Shown here one piece after another: positions 1 to 5,807 of a stretch of DNA of 32,018 nt. This stretch comes from a virus. Each line of letters begins with the position of its first letter. Within the stretch, counting starts at the first letter, position 1. A program made the translations under genes and the position numbers. The stretch lies in IMG/VR virus record IMGVR_UViG_3300032164_000046, positions 1 to 32,018 of that record; one strand, written 5' to 3'. The notes under the pieces were generated by a model. That model did no database searches. It was not told where the DNA came from and saw nothing but the letters and a program-made list of their open reading frames with translations.

Positions 1-22
1 CTGGGGGCTCAAGGAGGGAGGG

Positions 23-115
23 ATGATCGCGCGGAACCCTCTCGACCCGTCCGATCAGTGGTACGTGTCGAAGGAGTTCTTCGAGAGCTCCTACATCCCG
101 GCCCGGGAGTGGTAG
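23..115 (+). CDS. Small ORF of 30 codons, unknown function
   Basis: A 30-codon frame starts at an ATG just downstream of a strong purine-rich ribosome binding site (AAGGAGGGAG at 11-20) and stops 2 nt before the GTG of the next gene. The peptide is rich in aromatic and charged residues and has no recognisable domain. The frame is also open upstream to the window edge, so this could be the C-terminal end of a larger truncated gene; the ribosome binding site is the reason for choosing the internal ATG. Function unknown. Confidence 0.4.
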   Translation: MIARNPLDPSDQWYVSKEFFESSYIPAREW

Positions 116-117
116 GC

Positions 118-477
118 GTGAGCGACTACCCGCTGGGCCGGCCCTCGTGCGAGGCGTGTCGGGGGGCGTGCTGCGAGACGATCCTGCTGCCCGAGACGCT
201 GCAGGTAGACCTCGAGTGGCTGGAGGTCCGGGGCGGCCGGTTCGTTCCTGGGGCGCTCGAGCTCGCGTTCGTCTGCCCCAAGCTCGACACCTGGGGGGCG
301 TGCTCGATCTACGATGACCGGCCGCACCTGTGCCGCGAGTACGCCGTGGGAGGGGTCCACTGTAGGGCGGCGATCCGGCGGCTCCGGACGCCGATCCAGC
401 AGGGCGCGATCTTCAATTCAGAGCGCGACCCTTCCATTCGCCCACCTGGCGAAGAAGGTCCCCCGCCCGAAGGTTGA
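118..477 (+). CDS. YkgJ-like CxxC...CC cluster protein (putative metal-binding)
   Basis: This 119-residue protein has the arrangement of the YkgJ/UPF0153 zinc- or iron-chelating family: an N-terminal cysteine cluster (CEACRGACC, residues about 11-19), then a Cys-Pro followed by a second motif in which a Cys-Ser-Ile-Tyr is followed by Arg-Pro-x-x-Cys-Arg-Glu, then one more Cys. Family members are thought to bind a metal through these cysteines; the biochemical role is generally unclear. GTG 118 is chosen over the upstream start at 58 because it follows the previous stop by 2 nt, has GGGAG about 10 nt upstream, and begins just before the conserved cluster. The last 65 nt overlap a convergent gene on the other strand, and that tail is low in structure. 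The family call is fairly firm; the phage role is unknown. Confidence 0.75.
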   Translation: MSDYPLGRPSCEACRGACCETILLPETLQVDLEWLEVRGGRFVPGALELAFVCPKLDTWGACSIYDDRPHLCREYAVGGVHCRAAIRRLRTPIQQGAIFNSERDPSIRPPGEEGPPPEG

Positions 478-706
478 TCGCGGCGTGGAAGGCGAGCTTG
501 TCCCGCCACTTCTCGATCTCGACTCGGACCACGATCCGGCTGTCGTCGGGGAGCGAGTGGGCCATGAACATGATCCAGGTCTCGTCTTCCTCGTGGATGA
601 GCAGGAGGTGGACCCCGTTGCTGGTCTCCTCGAGGACGAGCCATCCACAGCCCTGGGGGAGAGGCGCCGCGTTGACGGTTTCAGCGAGATCGCTTGGCGC
701 CAGCAT
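413..706 (-). CDS. Lone minus-strand gene, 97-residue unknown protein
   Basis: This is the only convincing minus-strand gene in the window. Read on the minus strand, an AAGGAGGA ribosome binding site sits about 4 nt before the ATG, and the 97-residue product has a balanced, protein-like composition: a hydrophobic beta-like centre (residues about 20-60, with Trp-Leu-Val-Leu, Leu-Leu-Leu-Ile and Thr-Trp-Ile-Met stretches) and a charged helical end. The stop is TGA. It overlaps the 3' end of the YkgJ-like gene by 65 nt in convergent orientation and is divergent from the secreted hydrolase gene. I recognise no family. An oppositely transcribed gene in a late operon is often a separately expressed accessory gene (regulator, exclusion or anti-defence factor), but that is inference only. 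Confidence 0.7.
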   Translation of the reverse strand: MLAPSDLAETVNAAPLPQGCGWLVLEETSNGVHLLLIHEEDETWIMFMAHSLPDDSRIVVRVEIEKWRDKLAFHAAINLRAGDLLRQVGEWKGRALN

Positions 707-780
707 CGTTCCTCCTTGACAGGTACGGCCTTACAGGTCGAAACTCTACCGCGGCGGCGCGCGAAACGACAGGGGGAAAG
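707..780. promoter_or_regulatory. Divergent intergenic region
   Basis: This 74-nt gap separates the minus-strand gene from the secreted hydrolase gene and holds both ribosome binding sites: AAGGAGGA for the minus gene and AGGGGGAAAG for the plus gene. It is the only divergent gap in the window, so a promoter for the minus gene must lie here or inside the hydrolase gene. A TTGACA occurs at 716-721, but no good -10 box follows at 16-18 nt, so I do not call a sigma-70 promoter. Confidence 0.3.
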
Positions 781-2268
781 ATGAGCCTTCGATGGCGGTG
801 GTCCTGGGCCTGGTTCATCGGAGCGCTCCTTGGCGCGGGCTGCACGAACCACAAGCCCCCGGTCGTGGTCCCCACCCCGCCGCCTCCGGTCATCGAGGAG
901 GGGCGGCCCTCGAGTCCGCAGTTCGTGGAGCTCGAGCTCCGCACGACGCCCCAGGGCACACTCACGCGCGGCGGGGCGCCTTTCGCGATGGTAGGCGGCA
1001 TCCCGTGCTGGCCCACCGATGGGACCGGCGAGATCCTGCGCGTGGGCCCGGAGGGGCGTCCGATCCCCTACCTGTGGCCGCTCGTCTCGAAGGAGTGGGC
1101 CGCCTACTTCGCGTCGGCCGGGGGCAACACGCTCCACACCCGCACCGGCCCGATCAAGGACCCTAAGTGCTGCGGGCTCGAGACGGTCGGGGGGCCGTAC
1201 CTCGCTGACGGAGTGACCCTCAACAAGCCCTTCTGGGAGCTGTTCCACGTGGCACACCGCGAGGCCGGGAAGCTCGGCGTCAACGTCCAGAACGGGGTCC
1301 TCGACGGCTGGGTCCTGAAGAACGCGGTCAATGGTGAGCCGATCATGGCGCTCCCTGAGGAGGACATCCAGAACGCGCACGACGTCCCGATCCGCCCGAA
1401 CATCCGGCGCTGGGTCTTCGACCTGGTGAAGCAGGGGTGCAACTGGAGGAACGGCTTCTGGGAGATCGGGAACGAGTCGGACCTCGCCCAGGGCTGGACG
1501 CGCGAGTGGGAGCGGGCGATGTTCCAGCTCATCCGGGAGGCCGAGCACCAGGAGGGATGCCCCGGCACGCCGGCCCTCATCGGGTCGAACACGCGCGACG
1601 AGAGCGGCCCCTACGACCTGTTCTCGGTCCACTGGCCGGTGGCCCTCACGGGGCCCACGAACGGTGGTCGCTTCACGATGGTCAACGAGTACAACCCGTC
1701 GCTGGCGCCGGCCCAGTTCAAGAGCCTCTACTGCACGGCGCGCGCGAGTCACCAGGCCTTCTTCTGGTGGCGGTCGGATGGGAGCGACGAGCGCCAGGAG
1801 GAGTCGCTCGCGGTCATCCGCGCGGGCTGTGACGCCCCTCCATCCTGCCCGGACCCCACGCCCGATCGGAAGAAGCTCGGCTGGAACATCCCGTGCAAGG
1901 CCAACGGCGTTTGTGACGCAACGCCTCTCGGCACGCGGGACCCGGCCTACTGCGCCTCGATCGGGATGCCCTACGGACCCGACGGAGTGACGCCCCGCGG
2001 CGCGTGCCCGATGAGGAACGAGTGCGCCTCGCCGCCCGACCCGCCGAACCCGCCCGGCTTCGAGGGCTTCTGCGAGGACCGCCTCGCCTGCGAGCAGTTC
2101 GCCCTCTCTGTCCCCGGCGTCTGCAGCGCCACGGCGCCCCTTTGGCGCTCGGACGGTGAGGTCGTGCTCGAGGACCAGTACGGGTTCCGCGCACGGTGCA
2201 ACGGCTGCACCTGGCTCGAGGCCTGCAACTGTGACGGCACGAATTGCGGGAGGGCGCAGCTCCCGTGA
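781..2268 (+). CDS. Secreted, lipoprotein-like glycoside hydrolase (clan A-like) with Cys-rich tail
   Basis: The 495-residue product starts with a short basic-hydrophobic signal sequence ending in a lipobox-like LGAGC (Cys21) and a Pro-rich linker, so it is probably exported and possibly lipidated. Residues about 45-345 read like a (beta/alpha)8 clan-A glycoside hydrolase: IGNES with Glu232 fits the beta-4 acid/base Asn-Glu, MVNEY with Glu303 fits the beta-7 nucleophile, and an aromatic AFFWW strand follows as beta-8. Residues 350-495 hold 15 cysteines, suggesting a disulfide-rich domain outside the cytoplasm. The substrate cannot be read off: peptidoglycan, capsule or exopolysaccharide are possible. 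ATG 781 is chosen for its ribosome binding site (AGGGGGAAAG) and signal peptide. It precedes lysis-like genes, so it could act as an unusual lysin, a depolymerase or a cell-surface modifier. The signal peptide and catalytic pair are seen; the family is inferred. Confidence 0.8.
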   Translation: MSLRWRWSWAWFIGALLGAGCTNHKPPVVVPTPPPPVIEEGRPSSPQFVELELRTTPQGTLTRGGAPFAMVGGIPCWPTDGTGEILRVGPEGRPIPYLWPLVSKEWAAYFASAGGNTLHTRTGPIKDPKCCGLETVGGPYLADGVTLNKPFWELFHVAHREAGKLGVNVQNGVLDGWVLKNAVNGEPIMALPEEDIQNAHDVPIRPNIRRWVFDLVKQGCNWRNGFWEIGNESDLAQGWTREWERAMFQLIREAEHQEGCPGTPALIGSNTRDESGPYDLFSVHWPVALTGPTNGGRFTMVNEYNPSLAPAQFKSLYCTARASHQAFFWWRSDGSDERQEESLAVIRAGCDAPPSCPDPTPDRKKLGWNIPCKANGVCDATPLGTRDPAYCASIGMPYGPDGVTPRGACPMRNECASPPDPPNPPGFEGFCEDRLACEQFALSVPGVCSATAPLWRSDGEVVLEDQYGFRARCNGCTWLEACNCDGTNCGRAQLP

Positions 2269-2435
2269 TCTACGGCCTCAACGCTGGCTTCGGTCTACCC
2301 CAGGGCTGCGGGGCCGAGTGTTTCGTTACGTACCAACTCAACGACGGCCGGGACCTCTCGAACGACCAGGACTGCTTCGGAATCCGCCGAACCGACGGCA
2401 CGCTCAAGCCGAGCGCGACCATCTTGCTGAGGTGA
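2265..2435 (+). CDS. Small ORF coupled to the hydrolase gene; may be its displaced C-terminus
   Basis: A 56-codon frame starts with a GTG overlapping the hydrolase TGA (GTGA), with GGGAGG about 11 nt upstream. The peptide contains three Cys and ends with Tyr-Gln-Leu-Asn-Asp-Gly, later Phe-Gly-Ile, then DGTLKPSA. That order resembles the last beta-strand and the closing 'Gly-Leu...dGxxKPA' signature of many clan-A glycoside hydrolases. Either it is a translationally coupled small protein or it belongs to the preceding protein and was separated by a single-base change. The frame is open upstream only to 2235, so any junction lies between 2235 and 2268. Confidence 0.5.
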   Translation: MIYGLNAGFGLPQGCGAECFVTYQLNDGRDLSNDQDCFGIRRTDGTLKPSATILLR

Positions 2436-2440
2436 GCCCG

Positions 2441-2878
2441 ATGAGTGTCAGAAGCTGGTACGCGGCGTCGATCCTGATCGGCTTCCTCGCCTGCCACGCC
2501 CCGGCGCCGGCTCCCACCCCGACACCTACCCCGATCCCCACTCCGTCCCCGATCGAAACGCCGTTGGCGTGCGCCCCGGCTCCCTCCCTCGACCTCTCCC
2601 CGCTCCAGCCGGAGCCGGTCTTCCGCCTGGCGGTACGCGCGGCCCAGGAGGCGCTCGGCGACGTCTGCGGCCAGGACTCCAGCCTCTCGCTCGACCGTCT
2701 CGCCCTGCAGCTCTGCGAGGCCGGATACTGCGCCAACCGCGACGAGGACCGGGTGGTAATCCAGCGAGAGCCCCCCTTCGGCGATCTCTACGAAGAACAT
2801 CATGCCGTGTATTACGGAGACGGTTGCTGGACATTTAACACCTTCAAGCGTGTACTGAAAGCCACAAAGGAGAAGTGA
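2441..2878 (+). CDS. Small proline-rich lipoprotein-like protein (possible outer-membrane spanin type)
   Basis: The 145-residue product begins with an export signal ending in a lipobox-like FLAC (Cys18), then a run of Pro-Thr repeats (about residues 19-40) and a Cys-containing globular part. A short, Pro-rich lipoprotein next to a holin-like gene recalls Rz1-type o-spanins, but this protein is longer than most and I see no partner i-spanin, so that role is only a suggestion. ATG 441 nt into this segment (2441) is preceded by GAGGTGAG. Its stop overlaps the next gene's ATG by one base, so the two are probably translated together. The last part (2800-2878) is less GC-rich than its surroundings. 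Confidence 0.7.
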   Translation: MSVRSWYAASILIGFLACHAPAPAPTPTPTPIPTPSPIETPLACAPAPSLDLSPLQPEPVFRLAVRAAQEALGDVCGQDSSLSLDRLALQLCEAGYCANRDEDRVVIQREPPFGDLYEEHHAVYYGDGCWTFNTFKRVLKATKEK

Positions 2879-3219
2879 TGGTAAGGCGAATTCTGTTCCT
2901 GCTGCTCGTGCTGTTCTCGGCGAGCCTCGCGTTGGCCCAGGCCGAGACCCCGCCGATCTCCGCGATCGACTGGAACGCCGTCGGAGCTCAGGCGATCATG
3001 GGCCTGGCGCCGGTCGTCGTCTTCCTGCTCGTCCAGGGGGTCAAGGGCCTCTCGACGAAACTGCCGAAGTGGGCTCCGCCCGTGATCGCCCTGGCCCTCG
3101 GCGCCGTGGCGAACGTGGTTGCCCAGATGGCCGCGAGCCCCAAGAACGCCATCATGGGGGCCATCTTCGGCCTGGCCGCGACCGGGATCTACGAGATCCA
3201 GAAGAACCTCCGTGGCTGA
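2878..3219 (+). CDS. Holin-like membrane protein
   Basis: The 113-residue product has a hydrophobic N-terminus resembling a cleavable signal (ending near Ala-Leu-Ala-Gln-Ala), then three hydrophobic segments at about residues 38-56, 66-83 and 89-106, separated by a short basic loop and a Pro-rich turn, with a basic C-terminal end. Small size, several membrane segments and position just before the packaging genes fit a phage holin, which permeabilises the inner membrane at lysis. ATG 2878 is preferred over the GTG at 2875 because AAGGAG lies 5-6 nt upstream and the ATG overlaps the preceding stop. No holin family signature is visible; the call rests on topology and context. Confidence 0.65.
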   Translation: MVRRILFLLLVLFSASLALAQAETPPISAIDWNAVGAQAIMGLAPVVVFLLVQGVKGLSTKLPKWAPPVIALALGAVANVVAQMAASPKNAIMGAIFGLAATGIYEIQKNLRG

Positions 3220-3541
3220 CGAGGCCTACCCCTACAAGGTCATCGGGACGGCGCGCGACGGCTCCGAGATCCGCAAGTTCACGGCCGACAAGATCGCCTC
3301 CGCGATCGACAGCGCACTCGCGGCCTCCGACTTGAAGGTCAACCAGAACGCCGCGGTGGTCGTCACCTACTCCGACGCGGCGGCTGGGGGCCCCGGTGTC
3401 ATCCGGGGGGCCGTCATGGTCCGCAAGGAGGTCGGGACGTTCTTCAAGCGGAAGGTCGAGTTCACCTTCGCCGGGGTCCTCTCCCACGACTTCTCGACCG
3501 GCGACAACCGGAAGGAAGCCGGACTCGTGATCCGAATCTGA
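3212..3541 (+). CDS. Small unknown protein
   Basis: The 109-residue protein starts at a GTG overlapping the end of the holin-like gene by 8 nt; the ribosome binding site is weak, so coupling is likely. It has a mixed composition with an N-terminal Lys/Asp-rich part, then alternating beta-like stretches (for example Ala-Val-Val-Val-Thr-Tyr, Gly-Ala-Val-Met-Val). It contains no Cys, no membrane segment and no motif I recognise. It ends 2 nt before the putative small terminase gene. It could be a small virion or lysis-associated protein, but there is no direct evidence. Confidence 0.65.
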   Translation: MADEAYPYKVIGTARDGSEIRKFTADKIASAIDSALAASDLKVNQNAAVVVTYSDAAAGGPGVIRGAVMVRKEVGTFFKRKVEFTFAGVLSHDFSTGDNRKEAGLVIRI

Positions 3542-3543
3542 CG

Positions 3544-3987
3544 ATGGCAGCGAAGAAGCTCTCTCCGGAGTTCCTGGCTCGCGTGGGCAAGACGGCCCCC
3601 ACCGTCACCCGCGCGAAGAACGGCCGACTCACGTCCAGCCGCTCCGAGTTCGGCAAGGAGATCGCCACGGAGCTCGTGAACGATCCCCAATATCGAAAGA
3701 GCGTCCTCGAGCGACTCCGCGCGGGAGTTGCGGGACCCCTTGAAGTGCATCTGTGGCGCCTTGCGTTCGGCGACCCCCAGAAAGACGACTCCGAGCGAGC
3801 GGCAGAGATCGCCAAGTTCGACAAGATCCGCGACGAGCTGCGCGACTACATGTCGAAGAACCGCGACCAGGCCCGGGTCCTCGACGCGGTAGTGACCCGG
3901 GCGCCGCGGCTCCTGCCCCTCCCCACCATGCGGCGGCCGGAGCCGGAACCCGAGAAACCAGACGAGGGCGATGCCCAGCCAGCCTGA
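3544..3987 (+). CDS. Candidate small terminase subunit
   Basis: This 147-residue, mostly helical, charged protein lies immediately upstream of the large terminase gene and overlaps it by 17 nt, the usual place for TerS, which recognises DNA and regulates packaging. The N-terminus is basic (several Lys/Arg in the first 30 residues), the middle is helical (about residues 35-110, with an Arg/Glu/Asp-rich coiled-coil-like end), and the C-terminus is Pro/Glu-rich. These features fit TerS in general, but I cannot point to a definite helix-turn-helix. The gene identity rests on position and size. ATG 3544 directly follows the previous stop. Confidence 0.65.
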   Translation: MAAKKLSPEFLARVGKTAPTVTRAKNGRLTSSRSEFGKEIATELVNDPQYRKSVLERLRAGVAGPLEVHLWRLAFGDPQKDDSERAAEIAKFDKIRDELRDYMSKNRDQARVLDAVVTRAPRLLPLPTMRRPEPEPEKPDEGDAQPA

Positions 3988-5518
3988 GCAGTTCGAGCAC
4001 GCGCACCTTCTCTCCCCGCTGGGGCTGGCCATGACAGCCACGGCGGGGGCGCCCCAGCCCTACGAGTACGCCGAGCATCTCGACCTCCTCTCCCAGGAAC
4101 TCGTCAAGCTGCGCTCCCGGGAGCCCGGATGGCCCCGGAGGCTCCTCGTCACCTTCCCCCCGCGGCACGGCAAGTCCGAGATGTGCTCCCACTGGTTCCC
4201 GTCTTGGGACCTGGCACTCGAGCCGACCGACAAGATCATCCTCACGTCCTACGAGGCCGAGTTCGCCGCCCACTGGGGCCGCAACGTCCGCCGGACGGTC
4301 CAGGAGCACTACCCGATCATCGGGGCTCGGATCACCGAGGACTCCAAGGCCGCCCACCGGTGGGAGACGACCCAGGGCGGCGGCATGGTCACGGCGGGCG
4401 TCGGGGGCCCGATCACGGGCAAGGGCGGCAACATCGTCATCTGCGACGACCCGATCAAGAACGCCGAGGAGGCCAACTCCCAGGTCATCCGGAACAACAT
4501 CTGGGAGTGGTGGGTCACCACGTTCCTCACCCGCATGGAGCGCGACCGCCACGGCAACGAGCCGATTCTCGTCCTGATCCTCACCCGCTGGCACGAGGAC
4601 GACCTGGCCGGCCGGATCATGCTCACCCCGGAGTTCAAGTTCTGGCGTCACCTCAACCTCCCGGCGCTCGCGGAAGGCGACAACGACCCCCTGGGCCGGC
4701 TGGAGGGGGACGCCCTGTGGCCGAAGAAGTTCGACGGCGCGACCCTCGAGTCCAAGCGCGCCGAGATGGGCTCCAGGGCCTTCACCGCCCTCTACCAGCA
4801 GCGCCCGTCTCCGGTCGAGGGGTCCGCGGTTCAGCGCTCGTGGTGGCGGTGGTACGACGACGCCCCGGCCCTCGACCAGTTCGACCAGATCATCCAGTCC
4901 TGGGACCCCACCTTCAAGGCCGCAGCGAGCTCGGACTACGTGGCCGGCGGCCTCATCGGGCGCCTGGGGAACCAGTTCTACATCCTGGACTGCGTCCACC
5001 AGCGGCTCAACGGGCCCGACACGCTCCGGGCGATCAAGCAGATGGACGACCAGTACCCCCAGGCCCGGTGGTGCCTCATCGAGGACACGGCCTCCGGGTC
5101 CATGATCTGCGACATCCTCGAGCGCGAGCGGGGGCACATCGTCCGGGTCAAGACGCGCGGCCGGTCGAAGGAGACCCGGCTCCACTGGGGCGTCAACTCC
5201 GTGGCGGCCGTCATCGAGCGGGGCCAGGTCTGGCTTCCCCGGGGTCGCGCGTGGGCCGGCCGGCTCGTGGACGAGGCGGCCTCCTTCCCCCACGGCCAGC
5301 ACGACGACCTGATCGACATGCTCGTCCAGGGGATCGAGCACCTGATGCCCAAGGCCTGGCTGTCGGAGAACCGTGCGGAGCGGCTCGCCAAGGTCCACAA
5401 CCCGGCTGACTACCACGAGGCAATGAGCATGGACCTCCACGCCAAGGTTCGGAAGCGGATCGAGGCGATCCGGAAGCCCATGCGCCGAAATCGTCGCGAG
5501 CCCTATTCCGGCGTGTGA
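3971..5518 (+). CDS. Large terminase subunit (packaging ATPase and nuclease)
   Basis: The 515-residue product is a clear TerL, the motor that pumps DNA through the portal and cuts it. The N-terminal ATPase has a Walker A PPRHGKS (residues 63-69, Lys68) and a Walker B NIVICDD (154-160). The C-terminal RNase-H-like nuclease shows acidic sites in SWDPTF (Asp312), LIEDTASG (Glu371/Asp372) and GQHDDLID (Asp445/Asp446). The length is normal for the family and all motifs appear intact. It overlaps the upstream TerS candidate by 17 nt and lies just before a small gene and the portal, the usual order. The packaging mode (headful or site-specific) cannot be decided here. Confidence 0.96.
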   Translation: MPSQPEQFEHAHLLSPLGLAMTATAGAPQPYEYAEHLDLLSQELVKLRSREPGWPRRLLVTFPPRHGKSEMCSHWFPSWDLALEPTDKIILTSYEAEFAAHWGRNVRRTVQEHYPIIGARITEDSKAAHRWETTQGGGMVTAGVGGPITGKGGNIVICDDPIKNAEEANSQVIRNNIWEWWVTTFLTRMERDRHGNEPILVLILTRWHEDDLAGRIMLTPEFKFWRHLNLPALAEGDNDPLGRLEGDALWPKKFDGATLESKRAEMGSRAFTALYQQRPSPVEGSAVQRSWWRWYDDAPALDQFDQIIQSWDPTFKAAASSDYVAGGLIGRLGNQFYILDCVHQRLNGPDTLRAIKQMDDQYPQARWCLIEDTASGSMICDILERERGHIVRVKTRGRSKETRLHWGVNSVAAVIERGQVWLPRGRAWAGRLVDEAASFPHGQHDDLIDMLVQGIEHLMPKAWLSENRAERLAKVHNPADYHEAMSMDLHAKVRKRIEAIRKPMRRNRREPYSGV

Positions 5519-5540
5519 TACCCTTTCGCGGAGGCACAAC

Positions 5541-5807
5541 ATGTGGGGGTCGAAGTGCAGGGGCTGCGAGGCGAAGGACAAAGAGATCCTTCACCTCATC
5601 GCGCAGCTCGACCGGCTACACGCCCACCTCGAGTCCTCCCAGGCCCGGATCGCAGAGACGGTCGCTCCAGGCATCGAGCGACGAATCGCCCAGAAGGTCC
5701 CGTCCGCGCGCGTGAACACGCCGCGCGCCTTCATCCCCAGCTTCCCCGGCTACTCGCGCGAGGTGGCTCGACCCACCGTCGCGATCTCGGAGCCGGGCAA
5801 TGAGTAG
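5541..5807 (+). CDS. Small CxxC protein between terminase and portal
   Basis: An 88-residue protein starts at ATG 5541 with GGAGG 6 nt upstream. The N-terminus has CRGCEAK, a single CxxC that could bind metal as a dimer, followed by a helical heptad-like stretch (residues about 14-50) with Leu/Ile spacing suggestive of a coiled coil. The C-terminus is basic and Pro-rich. The gene overlaps the portal start by 8 nt. Small coiled-coil proteins at this location occur in several phages, but I recognise no named family. Confidence 0.75.
   Translation: MWGSKCRGCEAKDKEILHLIAQLDRLHAHLESSQARIAETVAPGIERRIAQKVPSARVNTPRAFIPSFPGYSREVARPTVAISEPGNE

Noticed and set aside
716-744. Possible sigma-70 promoter starting at TTGACA (716-721)
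   Set aside because: No acceptable -10 hexamer at 16-18 nt spacing; the TTGACA partly overlaps the minus gene's ribosome binding site.
3629-5581. 650-codon minus-strand frame opposite the large terminase
   Set aside because: TerL motifs on the plus strand are intact, so this is a shadow caused by low stop frequency at high GC.
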